Shown here: positions 35,938 to 45,374 of the stretch, piece after piece
Position numbering within the stretch: the stretch's first letter is position 1
Layout of the letters: the number at the start of each line of letters is the position of its first letter
Assembly (NCBI RefSeq): GCF_014269285.1
Contig: NZ_JACOAF010000004.1
Span: 150,251-214,250, forward strand
Reading direction: 5' to 3'
From: Rufibacter sediminis
GTDB lineage: Bacteria > Bacteroidota > Bacteroidia > Cytophagales > Hymenobacteraceae
Length of the DNA: 64,000 nucleotides
Position numbers and translations under genes: made by a program
Notes under the pieces: generated by a model
Seen by the model: only the letters and a program-made list of their open reading frames with translations
Database searches by the model: none
What the model was told of the DNA's origin: nothing

Positions 35938-38181
35938 ATGCAGACAATTCTCTACGCCATTCCCGCATTCGGGCTGGTTGCCTTGTTGTACACTGCCATA
36001 AAATCGGCGTGGGTGACCAAACAAGATGCCGGCGATGAAAAGATGAGCACCATTGCCCGGTACATCGCTGAAGGAGCGATGGCTTTCCTGAAGGCCGAGT
36101 ACCGCGTGCTCACCATCTTTGCCATTATTGCTTCTCTCTTTCTTTTCTATTTAGGGTACGTGGGCGAGAAATCCTCGCCCATTATTGTGGTAGCCTTTCT
36201 GATTGGAGCCGTTTTCTCGGCTTTGGCCGGTTTCATAGGCATGCGTATTGCCACCAAAGCCAACGTGAGAACCGCCCAGGCCGCCAAGACAAGCTTGTCC
36301 AAAGCCCTGAATGTTTCCTTTGGCGGCGGAGCCGTGATGGGCATGGGCGTAGCGGGCTTGGCGGTGTTGGGCTTGGGTTCTCTGTTCATCGCCTTTTACT
36401 ATTGGTTTGTGCAACGGCTAGGGGCCTCGGCCAGCAGTGAGGAAATGGAAACCGCGCTGGAGGTGTTGACCGGATTTTCGTTGGGTGCCGAGAGCATTGC
36501 CTTGTTCGCCCGTGTAGGCGGCGGCATTTATACCAAAGCGGCCGACGTAGGCGCAGATCTGGTGGGGAAAGTGGAAGCTGGAATTCCGGAGGATGATCCC
36601 CGTAACCCCGCCACCATCGCCGATAACGTAGGCGACAACGTGGGCGACGTAGCCGGCATGGGCGCGGATTTGTTCGGGTCTTACGTGGCTACCATCCTGG
36701 CCACCATGGTATTGGGCCGCGAAATCACCGTCACCGATAACTTCGGAGGCTTGTCGCCCATCATCCTGCCTATGCTTATCGCCGGGTTGGGTATTCTTTT
36801 CTCCATGATCGGGACGTTTTTTGTGCGCGTGAAGGAGGGCGGCAATGTGCAGGCGGCCCTGAACATGGGCAACTGGTCATCGGTGGCGTTAACGGCCATT
36901 GCCTCTTATTTCGTCATTGACTGGCTCATGCCCGAGACCCTCACTCTGCGGGGTTATGAATTCACTTCCATGGGTATCTTCTGGGCCGTGATCATTGGCT
37001 TGATTGTGGGAACACTGATCTCCATCATCACCGAGTATTACACCGCCATGGGCAAGAAGCCGGTAAATTCCATTGTGCAGCAATCTTCCACGGGCGCGGC
37101 TACCAATATCATTGCGGGCTTAAGCGTGGGCATGATGAGCACGGCTCTGCCGATCATCGTGTTGGCGGCCGGAATCGTCTTTTCTTACGCTGTGGCCGGG
37201 TTATACGGCGTGGCCATTGCCGCCGCCGGCATGATGGCCACCACGGCCATGCAATTGGCCATCGATGCCTTCGGGCCGATTGCCGACAACGCGGGTGGTA
37301 TCGCCGAGATGAGCGAACTGCCCAAGGAAGTGCGGGAACGCACCGATATCTTGGATGCCGTGGGCAACACCACTGCGGCCACCGGGAAGGGTTTTGCCAT
37401 TGCTTCGGCGGCCCTCACCTCGCTCGCTTTGTTTGCGGCCTTTGTGGGAATCTCCGGCATCAGCACCATTGACTTGTACAAAGCGCCAGTTCTGGCCGGT
37501 TTGTTCATTGGGGGCATGATTCCGTTCGTCTTCTCGGCGCTGGCCATCAGTGCGGTGGGTCGGGCGGCCATGGCCATGGTGCAGGAAGTGCGCCGTCAGT
37601 TCCGCGAAATCCCCGGCATTATGGAAGGCACCGGCAAGCCGGAGTACGACAAGTGCGTGGCTATCTCCACCCAAGCCGCCATCCGGGAAATGATGCTGCC
37701 GGGGGCCATTGCCTTAGTAGTGCCCTTGATTGTGGGTTTTGGCTTGCGCGGCGTGTTTAAAGAGGTGTCCAGCGCCGAGATTCTGGGCGGTGTATTGGCC
37801 GGCGTTACAGTGGCGGGCGTTTTGATGGCGATTTTCCAATCCAATGCCGGAGGCGCCTGGGACAACGCGAAAAAGTCTTTTGAAAAAGGCGTGATGATCA
37901 ACGGCGTGATGGAATACAAAGGCTCCGATCCGCACAAAGCCTCGGTGACCGGCGATACCGTGGGTGATCCGTTCAAAGACACCTCAGGCCCGTCCATGAA
38001 CATCCTCATCAAATTGATGTCCATCGTGTCATTGGTGATTGCCCCGCACATCGCCGTCCGGGAAACTCCGCCTCCGGCTCCGGAGAACCGCCTGGAGGTG
38101 GAAACTACCTCTCTGCGCACAGATCAAGGTGAGGTAACCAATTCTTCCGATTTTACCGCTGTTTTGGGAAATCGCCCCTAA
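35938..38181 (+). CDS. hppA: membrane-bound ion-pumping pyrophosphatase, probably K+-dependent and H+-pumping
   Basis: 747 residues, about 16 membrane segments. The start at ATG 35938 replaces a longer frame opening at a TTG. Substrate motifs are [50 protein letters not shown] and [18 protein letters not shown]. It couples PPi hydrolysis to ion export. Ala480 in [10 protein letters not shown] marks the K+-dependent class, where K+-independent enzymes have Lys. Residue 247 in ADLFGSY is Gly where Na+ pumps carry Glu, while Glu185 appears in LGAESIALF. Such a Glu shift is known from H+-pumping K+-dependent enzymes, so H+ is inferred. TATATTTG at 35853-35860 is a likely -7 box. The last codons lie in a hairpin repeat. 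Confidence 0.95.
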   Translation: MQTILYAIPAFGLVALLYTAIKSAWVTKQDAGDEKMSTIARYIAEGAMAFLKAEYRVLTIFAIIASLFLFYLGYVGEKSSPIIVVAFLIGAVFSALAGFIGMRIATKANVRTAQAAKTSLSKALNVSFGGGAVMGMGVAGLAVLGLGSLFIAFYYWFVQRLGASASSEEMETALEVLTGFSLGAESIALFARVGGGIYTKAADVGADLVGKVEAGIPEDDPRNPATIADNVGDNVGDVAGMGADLFGSYVATILATMVLGREITVTDNFGGLSPIILPMLIAGLGILFSMIGTFFVRVKEGGNVQAALNMGNWSSVALTAIASYFVIDWLMPETLTLRGYEFTSMGIFWAVIIGLIVGTLISIITEYYTAMGKKPVNSIVQQSSTGAATNIIAGLSVGMMSTALPIIVLAAGIVFSYAVAGLYGVAIAAAGMMATTAMQLAIDAFGPIADNAGGIAEMSELPKEVRERTDILDAVGNTTAATGKGFAIASAALTSLALFAAFVGISGISTIDLYKAPVLAGLFIGGMIPFVFSALAISAVGRAAMAMVQEVRRQFREIPGIMEGTGKPEYDKCVAISTQAAIREMMLPGAIALVVPLIVGFGLRGVFKEVSSAEILGGVLAGVTVAGVLMAIFQSNAGGAWDNAKKSFEKGVMINGVMEYKGSDPHKASVTGDTVGDPFKDTSGPSMNILIKLMSIVSLVIAPHIAVRETPPPAPENRLEVETTSLRTDQGEVTNSSDFTAVLGNRP

Positions 38182-38185
38182 AACG
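38158..38185. repeat. GTTTTARGCC hairpin element, half copy 10
   Basis: GCTGTTTTGGGAAATCGCCC and then CTAAAACG. It encodes the last residues and stop of hppA and abuts the terminator. Confidence 0.6.
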
Positions 38186-38187
38186 AT

Positions 38188-38227
38188 GCCCATCTCTGGA
38201 GGGTAACTCCTCGGGAGATGGGCTTTT
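38188..38227 (+). terminator. intrinsic terminator after hppA
   Basis: GCCCATCTC pairs with GAGATGGGC, with an inner GGAG/CTCC stem, followed by TTTT. Confidence 0.88.
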
Positions 38228-38284
38228 AGATTAATATTCAAAGTATACTATATAAAATTCAAGCTAAGCTATAACGGAAAGGGT

Positions 38285-39082
38285 ATGCAAAATTTTGATG
38301 TTTCGGTTTCAGTGAGTGCCAAAAAAGTAACGGCTGTTTTAGGGGCGATCATTGCCGGGTTAATTCTGTTGGGCGGACTTTCGCTTAGCGTCAAGACCTT
38401 CACGCAGTATGAAAATGCCTTAGGCATTGTGCCGCTGTTTGATCTTGACAGCGAAAACTCCATTCCGGCGTACTTTTCTTCCTTCAACCTGGCGGTGGCC
38501 GCAGGGCTTTTGTTTCTGATTTACCTGCATGCCAAAGCCGGCAAGAGCAAATTCCAGCTGCCGTGGCTATTCCTGGCCCTCATTTTCTTAGCCTTGTCCA
38601 TTGACGAAACCGTTGCCATCCATGAGCTTTTCGCCTACCTGATCATCAACAAATACCTAAGTGTCAGCGGACCTGGGCAGTATGCCTGGGCCATCATGGG
38701 GAGCATTACGGTGCTGGTTTTTTTGGTACTGTACGGGCGGTTTATTTTCCATCTGCCCCTGAAAACCAGAATCTATTTTTTTGTGGCCGGAGCCGTGTAC
38801 ATCATGGGGGCGTTGGGCATGGAGGCGGTGGGCGGGTACCTGTCGGTTAAAGATTCTCCTTTCTATGGCTTGGAAGTGATGGTGGAAGAAGGGCTGGAGA
38901 TGCTGGGGATCTGGCTTTTCATCAAAGCGCTGCTGAACTACATAGAAACGTATCTGGTAACGAGTGGCGGGGCCATCTTCCGTCCGATGAAGGAAACGCT
39001 CGCCACGCCAAAACTGGCGGTGCACAGAACGCTCCCCGTTAACCAGGAGGCAAATCTGGGCCTGGAGGAAGTTGGGCAGTGA
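38285..39082 (+). CDS. integral membrane protein of unknown function
   Basis: 265 residues with about seven hydrophobic segments (first at about 17-37). Conserved-looking polar spots sit in membrane segments: LSIDETVAIHELFAYL near residue 115 and VEEGLEMLGIWLF near residue 205. The pairing of Asp-Glu, His-Glu and Glu-Glu in helices could bind a metal or cofactor, but I do not recognise the family and assign no function. It stands alone between the hppA terminator and hpt. Confidence 0.7.
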   Translation: MQNFDVSVSVSAKKVTAVLGAIIAGLILLGGLSLSVKTFTQYENALGIVPLFDLDSENSIPAYFSSFNLAVAAGLLFLIYLHAKAGKSKFQLPWLFLALIFLALSIDETVAIHELFAYLIINKYLSVSGPGQYAWAIMGSITVLVFLVLYGRFIFHLPLKTRIYFFVAGAVYIMGALGMEAVGGYLSVKDSPFYGLEVMVEEGLEMLGIWLFIKALLNYIETYLVTSGGAIFRPMKETLATPKLAVHRTLPVNQEANLGLEEVGQ

Positions 39083-39255
39083 GCTAGCCGGGCCATATTA
39101 GCCAGAAATAGGGGAGACTCAATCGCCTCTGCTTTGAAGCCTTACATGCAGGGGGCGGCTAGCTTTTAGATAAGCCGAATTCAACAGAAAAGGGTTTGCC
39201 GCTTTTAATTTAGGGCAGTTTTACGCAAATTTGGTGCTTTCTATTCCTAAAGCAG

Positions 39256-39795
39256 ATGCATCATCCTCCGGTAACCATCCAAGACAAGCAGTTCAGTATC
39301 TATCTTCCTGAGCGGAAAATCCTTCATAGCGTGGAGATTGTGGCTGCCCGCCTCAGCCACGACTACCGCGGAAAGCAACCGCTGTTTCTGTCGGTGCTGA
39401 ACGGGTCTTTCATGTTCGCCTCGGACCTGATGAAAGAGATGAGCATTCCCTGCGAGATTTCCTTCGTACGGCTCTCGTCCTATGCAGACATGCAAAGCAC
39501 GGGGCAGGTCAAAGAGCTCATCGGGCTGAAGGAGGAGATCAGAGGCCGTCACGTGGTGGTGGTGGAGGACATCGTGGATACCGGGCACACCGTGGCCGGG
39601 CTGCTGCCGCAGTTGCACCAGAAAGGAGCCGCCTCCGTGGAAGTGGCCACCCTGCTCATCAAACCCGATAGCCTGCAACATGACCTGCACATCAAATATC
39701 CGGCTATGTCCATCGCCAACGACTTTGTGGTGGGGTACGGACTGGATTACAACGGCCTGGGCCGCAACCTGCGCGACATCTACAAGGTGATGTAG
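39256..39795 (+). CDS. hpt: hypoxanthine phosphoribosyltransferase
   Basis: 179 residues, normal length. The PRPP loop is VVVVEDIVDTGHT, preceded by FLSVLNGSFMFASDLM, and the late DFVVGYGLDYNGLGRNL carries the purine-binding Asp. It salvages hypoxanthine and guanine to IMP and GMP in the cytosol. A hairpin-family repeat follows two bases after the stop and may end the transcript before adk. Confidence 0.95.
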   Translation: MHHPPVTIQDKQFSIYLPERKILHSVEIVAARLSHDYRGKQPLFLSVLNGSFMFASDLMKEMSIPCEISFVRLSSYADMQSTGQVKELIGLKEEIRGRHVVVVEDIVDTGHTVAGLLPQLHQKGAASVEVATLLIKPDSLQHDLHIKYPAMSIANDFVVGYGLDYNGLGRNLRDIYKVM

Positions 39796-39796
39796 G

Positions 39797-39849
39797 CACG
39801 GTTTCCGTTTTAAGCCTGTTTTCTGAAAATCGGCTCTGAAACGGAAGTG
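39797..39849. repeat. GTTTTARGCC hairpin element with extended arms, copy 11
   Basis: Core CCGTTTTAAGCCTGTTTTC, then GAAAAT and GGCTCTGAAACGG. Outer CACGGTTTCC/GGAAGTG flanks also pair, with one irregularity. It begins two bases after the hpt stop. Confidence 0.8.
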
Positions 39850-39929
39850 CGTGGCAGCGCGGGTCGCCTGAAAAGCTGTCATTTCCAAGATTTTATTCTT
39901 ACTTTTGTTTTCTCACAATTTCCATACTC

Positions 39930-40520
39930 ATGCTGAACATCGTACTCTTCGGTCCTCCAGGGGCAGGCAAAGGCACGCAGAGCCAGAAATTAATTGAAAA
40001 ATACGGGCTGATTCACCTTTCTACCGGTGATTTGTTGCGTTCTGAGATTTCTCAGGGAACGGAACTGGGCCTAAAAGCGAAGGGTCTGATGGACGCGGGC
40101 TTATTGGTGCCGGACGAAGTGGTGATTGGCATGATTGAATCCAAGATTGCCGACAACCGTTCTGCGGCCGGGTTCATCTTTGACGGATTTCCCCGCACCG
40201 TGCCGCAGGCCGAGGCGCTGGACCAACTGCTGGAGAAATACGACCAGGGTATCAGCTGCATGATTGCCCTGCAGGTAGACGAAGAAGAACTGGTGAAACG
40301 TTTGTTGCTCCGTGGCCAGACCTCCGGTCGGCCCGATGACGCAGACGAGACCCTCATCCAGAAACGGGTGCAGGAGTACAACACCAAAACGGCGCCGGTG
40401 GCCAACTACTACGCCCAGCAGAACAAGTTCTACGCGGTAGACGGCATTGGCGAAATTGACGAGATTTTCGCAAAAAGCTGCGAAATCATTGGTGCCTGCC
40501 AGGTAGCCTTAAACAAGTAA
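39930..40520 (+). CDS. adk: adenylate kinase, short form
   Basis: 196 residues. P-loop GPPGAGKGTQSQKL, then HLSTGDLLR, GFIFDGFPRT and LRGQTSGRPDDADET. The lid is short, without the zinc-binding insertion of long-form kinases, as expected in this phylum. It interconverts ATP, ADP and AMP. TACTTTTG at 39900-39907, 22 bp before the ATG, is a likely -7 box. Confidence 0.97.
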   Translation: MLNIVLFGPPGAGKGTQSQKLIEKYGLIHLSTGDLLRSEISQGTELGLKAKGLMDAGLLVPDEVVIGMIESKIADNRSAAGFIFDGFPRTVPQAEALDQLLEKYDQGISCMIALQVDEEELVKRLLLRGQTSGRPDDADETLIQKRVQEYNTKTAPVANYYAQQNKFYAVDGIGEIDEIFAKSCEIIGACQVALNK

Positions 40521-40602
40521 AAGAGAGGTCTGCGGCAGAGAAGGAACGATTTCCATCTGTTCTTCTGTTCTGACAAGACGTTTATTTCTGATAGATTATT
40601 CT

Positions 40603-40636
40603 GGAAGCATTCTCCTGGTGGGAATGCTTCCTTGTT
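40603..40636 (+). terminator. probable intrinsic terminator after adk
   Basis: GGAAGCATTC pairs with GAATGCTTCC around a 9-nt loop, followed by TTGTT, a weak T tract. Confidence 0.7.
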
Positions 40637-40665
40637 AACATAGCATTTACTTTACCAATACCACA

Positions 40666-41661
40666 GTGTCATCATCCAACTTCATTGACTACGTCAAAAT
40701 CTGCTGCCGATCCGGGCACGGCGGCGGCGGCTCAGCCCACCTGCACCGCGACAAGAAAACTGCCCACGGCGGCCCAGACGGCGGTGACGGAGGCCGGGGA
40801 GGGCACATCATTCTCAAAGGCAATTCCCAACTCTGGACCCTGCTGCACTTGCAGTACCAGAAACACGTGATTGCCGAGAACGGCGGGCACGGCGGGCCCA
40901 GCCACTCCAGCGGTGCGTTCGGGAAGGACATCGTGCTGGAAGTGCCCATCGGGACCGTCGCCAGAGACGCTGAGACCGGTGAGGTGAAGGCTGAGATCAC
41001 CGAACACGGACAGATGGAGATCATCACGCCTGGCGGCCGCGGCGGCTTAGGCAACTCGCACTTCAAATCGTCTACCAACCAGACGCCGCTCTACGCCCAA
41101 CCCGGCGAGCCCGGCCTGGAGGAGTGGACCATTCTGGAGCTGAAACTACTCGCCGATGTAGGCTTGGTGGGCTTCCCGAACGCCGGGAAATCAACGCTGC
41201 TGTCGGTGGTGTCGGCGGCCACGCCTAAGATTGCCAATTACCCGTTCACCACGCTGGTGCCTAACCTGGGCGTAGTGGCCTACCGCGACTACAAATCCTT
41301 CGTGATGGCCGACATTCCCGGAATCATTGAAGGCGCCTCGGAAGGGAAGGGCCTGGGCATCCGGTTCCTGAAGCACATTGAGCGGAACTCCATCCTGCTG
41401 TTCATGATCTCGGTGGAAAGCCCCGATATTGCCGAGGAATACGAGATTCTGGTGAACGAACTGCGGACCTATAACCCTGAGCTGCTGCACAAACAGCGCC
41501 TGCTGGCCATCACCAAAACCGACCTCATTGACGACGAGCTGGAAGCCGAGATGCGGGCCACCCTGCCCACTGACCTGCCCACCGTGTTCATCTCCAGCAT
41601 GATCAACAAGAACATCATGCAACTGAAAGACATGATCTGGAAGGCCTTGAACAACGCGTAG
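40666..41661 (+). CDS. obg: Obg family GTPase
   Basis: 331 residues starting at a GTG (40666), which puts [19 protein letters not shown] at the proper N-terminus of the glycine-rich Obg fold. The G domain from about residue 160 has [11 protein letters not shown] (G1), [10 protein letters not shown] (G3) and TKTD (G4). The protein lacks the extra C-terminal domain of Gram-positive Obg. It binds the 50S ribosomal subunit and links ribosome assembly to growth and stress. Its stop lies at the start of a hairpin repeat. Confidence 0.96.
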   Translation: MSSSNFIDYVKICCRSGHGGGGSAHLHRDKKTAHGGPDGGDGGRGGHIILKGNSQLWTLLHLQYQKHVIAENGGHGGPSHSSGAFGKDIVLEVPIGTVARDAETGEVKAEITEHGQMEIITPGGRGGLGNSHFKSSTNQTPLYAQPGEPGLEEWTILELKLLADVGLVGFPNAGKSTLLSVVSAATPKIANYPFTTLVPNLGVVAYRDYKSFVMADIPGIIEGASEGKGLGIRFLKHIERNSILLFMISVESPDIAEEYEILVNELRTYNPELLHKQRLLAITKTDLIDDELEAEMRATLPTDLPTVFISSMINKNIMQLKDMIWKALNNA

Positions 41662-41698
41662 GTTTTGGCCCTCTTTTTCCCAAAACACCCTTAAAACG
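41660..41698. repeat. GTTTTARGCC hairpin element, copy 12 (degenerate)
   Basis: AGGTTTTGGCCCTCTTTTTC, then AAAAC and CCCTTAAAACG. It overlaps the last two bases of the obg stop codon. Confidence 0.6.
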
Positions 41699-41880
41699 GA
41701 GAAAAGCTCGGCTGCTGCCAACCGGATGCGGTAGCGGCAGGGCTGCCATTCCTGCGCTTCAGGCCGAGGGCGTTTTTGCGCCAAAAATGCCAGAATGACA
41801 TAAAAACGGGTTTGGCAAAATAGTTGCCCCCTGTCAGGCACCCAGAATAGAAGTAAAATCTGTAAGGATAAAGACGATAT

Positions 41881-42450
41881 ATGAGTACAGCAGCTGAACA
41901 AAATCCTCAAGAACAAGAGAACCTACAGCCTGAGAACACCGAGGCGGCAGAATCTACGGCCACGGAGCAGACAGAACAGCAGGCCCCTGAAGCAACCGCC
42001 GCGTCTTCTGACAACGGCACTTCAGAAGCCGATGAGCTCCGTGACAAGTACCTGCGCCTGCACGCTGAGTTTGACAACTTCAGACGCCGTACGTCCAAAG
42101 AGCGCCTGGAGCTGTTTAAAACCGCCAATCAGGAACTGATGGTGGCCTTGATTCCGGTGCTGGATGATCTGGAGCGTGCCCAGGCAGCCATGAAAGATGC
42201 CCAGGATGTGAACGCCGTGCGCGAAGGCGTGGAACTGGTGTTTAGTAAGTTCCAGAACCTGTTGCAGCAGAAAGGCCTGAAGGCGATGGATGCCGTGGGC
42301 CAGCCGTTTGACGCGGAGGTGCACGAAGCCATCACCAAGATTCCGGCCCCTTCAGACGAGATGAAAGGCAAAGTGATTGACCAAGTAGAGAAAGGATATT
42401 ACCTCAATGACAAAGTGGTTCGCTTTGCCAAGGTGGTGATTGGAGCATAA
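41881..42450 (+). CDS. grpE: GrpE nucleotide exchange factor
   Basis: 189 residues. A disordered N-terminus rich in Gln, Glu, Ala and Thr (about residues 1-45) precedes the long coiled-coil helix (LRDKYLRLHAEFDNFRRRT). The C-terminal beta domain has GQPFDAEVHEAITKIPA and VVRFAKVVIGA. It releases ADP from DnaK. dnaJ starts 6 bp after the stop, giving a grpE-dnaJ operon; dnaK itself is not in the window. Confidence 0.96.
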   Translation: MSTAAEQNPQEQENLQPENTEAAESTATEQTEQQAPEATAASSDNGTSEADELRDKYLRLHAEFDNFRRRTSKERLELFKTANQELMVALIPVLDDLERAQAAMKDAQDVNAVREGVELVFSKFQNLLQQKGLKAMDAVGQPFDAEVHEAITKIPAPSDEMKGKVIDQVEKGYYLNDKVVRFAKVVIGA

Positions 42451-42456
42451 GAAGCC

Positions 42457-43614
42457 ATGGCAACCAAAAGAGATTATTATGAAGTACTGGGCGTAGCCAA
42501 AGGGGCCACGGCGGATGAGATCAAGAAAGCGTACCGCAAGATCGCGATCAAGTTTCACCCCGATAAGAACCCCGATGACCCTACGGCCGAGGATAAATTT
42601 AAGGAAGCCGCAGAAGCCTACGAAGTCCTGAGCGACGAGCAGAAGCGCCAGCGCTACGACCAGTTCGGGCACCAGGGCGTGAACGGAGGCGGCTACGGTG
42701 GTGGCGGTGGCATGAACATGGAAGACATTTTCTCCCAGTTCGGTGACATCTTCGGCGGCGGCGGAGGCGGCGGTTTCGAGAGCTTCTTCGGGGGCGGCGG
42801 ACAGCGCGGCGGACGCCGGGTACGCAAAGGCAGCAACCTGCGCATCAAACTCAAGCTCAACCTGGAGGAAGTAGCCAAAGGCGTTGAGAAGAAAATCAAG
42901 GTAAAACGCTACGAAGCCTGCAACGTCTGCGACGGAAACGGTTCCAAAAACGGCACGGCTCTGAACACCTGCGGTACCTGCCAAGGCCAGGGCCAGGTGA
43001 AACGCGTGGTGAACACCATGCTGGGCCAGATGGTATCGGCTAGCACGTGCCCTACCTGTAACGGCGAAGGCAAAACCGTAAGCCAGAAATGTGATGCCTG
43101 CCACGGCGAAGGCCGTCAGCTTCGCGAAGAGGTGATTTCCATCAACGTTCCCGCCGGCGTAGCCGATGGCATGCAGCTCTCCATGGGCGGCAAAGGAAAC
43201 GTGCCCGAGCGCGGCGGTATCCCCGGCGACCTGTTGATCCAGATAGAGGAAGAACAGCACCCCACTCTGCGCCGCGATGGCAATAACGTTATGTTTGAGC
43301 AGTACGTGAGCTTTGTGGACGCTACGTTGGGCGCGAGTGTGGAAGTGCCCACCATTGAAGGCAAGGTGAAGATCAAGATCGATCCAGGTACCCAGTCCGG
43401 CAAGATCCTGCGCCTGCGCGGCAAAGGTATCCCCGACATCAACGGCTACGCCAAAGGCGACCAGCTCATCCACATCAACGTCTGGACCCCTAAGAACGTG
43501 AACCCCGAGGAACGCCAGATCCTGGAGCGCCTCCGCGAGTCCCAGAACTTCGTGCCCAACCCCGGCAAGAACGAAAAAGGCTTCTTCGAGAAAATGAAGG
43601 AGTACTTTCAGTAA
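42457..43614 (+). CDS. dnaJ: DnaJ co-chaperone
   Basis: 385 residues, full length. The J domain (1-70) has HPD in [11 protein letters not shown] Gly/Phe-rich linker (about 75-125) is followed by the zinc domain with four CxxCxGxG repeats: [24 protein letters not shown] and [10 protein letters not shown]-terminal substrate-binding region follows. It stimulates DnaK ATP hydrolysis and delivers unfolded clients. It is the second gene of the grpE-dnaJ operon. Confidence 0.97.
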   Translation: MATKRDYYEVLGVAKGATADEIKKAYRKIAIKFHPDKNPDDPTAEDKFKEAAEAYEVLSDEQKRQRYDQFGHQGVNGGGYGGGGGMNMEDIFSQFGDIFGGGGGGGFESFFGGGGQRGGRRVRKGSNLRIKLKLNLEEVAKGVEKKIKVKRYEACNVCDGNGSKNGTALNTCGTCQGQGQVKRVVNTMLGQMVSASTCPTCNGEGKTVSQKCDACHGEGRQLREEVISINVPAGVADGMQLSMGGKGNVPERGGIPGDLLIQIEEEQHPTLRRDGNNVMFEQYVSFVDATLGASVEVPTIEGKVKIKIDPGTQSGKILRLRGKGIPDINGYAKGDQLIHINVWTPKNVNPEERQILERLRESQNFVPNPGKNEKGFFEKMKEYFQ

Positions 43615-43661
43615 AATTAGTTCTGAGTCTTGAGTCCAGAGTTCTGAGTCAAGAAATAGAC

Positions 43662-43700
43662 ACAACGCCCGCTTTCTTCACAGGAAGCGGGCATTGTTGT
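43662..43700 (+). terminator. probable terminator after dnaJ
   Basis: GCCCGCTT pairs with AAGCGGGC, with outer ACAAC/GTTGT pairing and a T-rich but broken tail. Confidence 0.6.
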
Positions 43701-43702
43701 TA

Positions 43703-43735
43703 TAGGCCTGATTTTCAAAAAAGGAGGGCAAAACC
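43703..43735. repeat. GTTTTARGCC hairpin element, copy 13 (partial)
   Basis: TAGGCCTGATTTTC followed by AAAAAAGGAGGGCAAAACC; the left outer arm is lost. Confidence 0.5.
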
Positions 43736-43778
43736 ACTTCCAGTCCCTCCTAAGCTAGAAGGGGAGTTTTCCGATGTT

Positions 43779-43818
43779 GCATTTTGGACCTATTTTCAAA
43801 AAAGAAGCCCCAAAACGC
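43779..43818. repeat. GTTTTARGCC hairpin element, copy 14
   Basis: GCATTTTGGACCTATTTTC, then AAAAAAGAAGCCCCAAAACGC; the core arms pair with two mismatches. Confidence 0.65.
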
Positions 43819-43956
43819 CACTCACCTCAACCCTCTCAGGAAGGGAATTCTCGCTTAAGTTATTCTTCAACCCAATTGCCAATTTACCAGTTTCTATCTA
43901 TCACGTCCGCAGTACGATGAAGGCATTGCAGCAGAACAAGCAGTAATCAGGCTTTT

Positions 43957-44006
43957 GCAAGTCCCATGCTTCGGGCCGCCTGCGTAGCCCGGAGCATAGG
44001 ACTTGC
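43957..44006. repeat. 50-bp hairpin of a second repeat type
   Basis: GCAAGTCCCATGCTTCGGGC pairs with GCCCGGAGCATAGGACTTGC at 18 of 20 positions around a 10-nt loop. It resembles REP-like elements; no second copy was seen in the window. Confidence 0.8.
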
Positions 44007-44360
44007 ACGCAAGAACGTGACAAGCAGCAACGGCTTACGTCTGCTATGAAACAGAGGACGGCTGCGAGGTGTCATGATTATTGAAGAAAAGACTGTCTGA
44101 GCGTCAGCGAGTTTCTTTTCTTCATGATTCTTTTGGTTACTTTTCTCATCCAGGAGAAAAGTGACAAACGCGGGCAGACCGCGACTCCAGCCTCAAGGCT
44201 TGGTAAGACGGAAGTGAAGAGTAAAGACGGATAGCAAACCGGAAAAGCAGTCATGGTCGTTGGTGAAAACACCAACAACGGCGGGAGAATCTTAGGCAAT
44301 GGTGAGAACCCAAACGCAATAAAGCTATCTCTTTCAGACAAAAGCCTTTGCTACTTTCAG

Positions 44361-44390
44361 CATCTTTTCCTGAAAACCGCCTGAAAACGG
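44361..44390. repeat. GTTTTARGCC hairpin element, copy 15 (partial)
   Basis: CTTTTCCTGAAAACCGCC and CTGAAAACGG, the centre and right arm of the family only. Confidence 0.45.
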
Positions 44391-44459
44391 AACTCCCGTC
44401 AACTTGCAAACCGCAGCCCTTTCGCTTAGCTTTAGCCTGACGAACCAACCACCACTCTC

Positions 44460-45374
44460 TTGCAACCCATTCTTCAGATACAGGGCGTGAGCAAGCGCTA
44501 TGAAGCGCACCAGGCCTTGAACCAAGTGTCGTTTGAGGTGCCCCAGGGCAGTATTTTCGGGCTGTTAGGACCTAACGGCGCGGGCAAAACCTCACTCATC
44601 CGCATCATCACGCAGATCACCGCACCAGATGAAGGTCAGGTGTTGTTTGAGGGCCAGCCGCTGCAACCCAGGCATGTGCAGCAAATCGGGTACCTGCCCG
44701 AGGAGCGGGGGCTTTACAAGAAAATGAAAGTGGGGGAGCAGCTGGTGTATCTGGCGCGGTTGCGTGGCTTGGAGAAAGCAGACGCCACCCAGCGCATCAA
44801 AACCTGGGCCGAGCGGCTGGACCTGAAGACCTGGCTCAACAAGAACGTGGAAGACCTTTCCAAAGGCATGCAGCAGAAGGTGCAGTTCATCGCCACGGTG
44901 CTGCATGAGCCCAAGCTGCTGATTCTGGACGAGCCTTTCTCGGGCTTCGATCCGGTGAACGCCAACATCATCCGCGATGAGATTTTGAAGCTGCGGGACC
45001 AGGGCTGTACCGTTATTTTCTCTACCCACCGCATGGAATCCGTGGAGCAGATGTGCGACTACATTGTCATGATCAACCGCTCCCACAAAGTGATGGAAGG
45101 AAGTGTGCGGGAGGTGAAGAGCCGGTACCGCAGCCATACCTACCACGTGGAGGGCACCGGAAAGCTGCTGATCATGTCGCCGGATTTTAAAGTGCTCACC
45201 CAGTCACAGCACGGGAACGAGTTTAAAGCCGAGGTGCAGCTGGAGCCGCAGGTGGGGCCCAATCAGCTGCTGCGGTACCTTACTGAGCGGGTGGAGGTGC
45301 ACGGCTTTCAGGAGAAGGTGCCCAGCATTCATGATATTTTCATTCAGACCGTAACGCAGGAAGCGCATGGATAA
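44460..45374 (+). CDS. ABC transporter ATP-binding protein, NatA-like
   Basis: 304 residues. The frame opens at a TTG (44460) that gives the normal N-terminus, LQIQGVSKRYEAHQALN. Walker A GPNGAGKTSL, signature LSKGMQQK, Walker B LLILDEPFSGFD and the switch His in FSTHRMES are all present. A C-terminal regulatory domain (DUF4162 type) follows residue 220. It energises the permease encoded next, whose gene it overlaps by 8 bp. The pair resembles NatAB sodium exporters, but the substrate is inferred from similarity of layout only. Confidence 0.9.
   Translation: MQPILQIQGVSKRYEAHQALNQVSFEVPQGSIFGLLGPNGAGKTSLIRIITQITAPDEGQVLFEGQPLQPRHVQQIGYLPEERGLYKKMKVGEQLVYLARLRGLEKADATQRIKTWAERLDLKTWLNKNVEDLSKGMQQKVQFIATVLHEPKLLILDEPFSGFDPVNANIIRDEILKLRDQGCTVIFSTHRMESVEQMCDYIVMINRSHKVMEGSVREVKSRYRSHTYHVEGTGKLLIMSPDFKVLTQSQHGNEFKAEVQLEPQVGPNQLLRYLTERVEVHGFQEKVPSIHDIFIQTVTQEAHG

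Larger units (their letters stand above)
43615..44459. other. long gene-free spacer with several repeat families
   Basis: 845 bp without a convincing gene. In order it holds a short TTCTGAGTC direct repeat (43620-43652), a terminator, two hairpin-family copies, a different 50-bp hairpin (43957-44006) and a region (about 44080-44330) with TTTTGGTTACTTTTCTC and a nearby reverse-complementary GAGAAAAGTGAC, resembling decayed repeat sequence. A partial hairpin-family copy at 44361-44390 follows. Confidence 0.7.

Noticed and set aside
42352..43665. 437-codon minus-strand open frame opposite grpE-dnaJ
   Set aside because: It is the antisense shadow of dnaJ; the translation is low-complexity His/Val/Ala-rich and the sense strand is clearly DnaJ.
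44078..44341. 87-codon minus-strand frame between dnaJ and the ABC operon
   Set aside because: It spans repeat-like DNA with inverted TTTGGTTACTTTTC words, and its composition (Ser, Pro, Leu) is that of a spurious frame.
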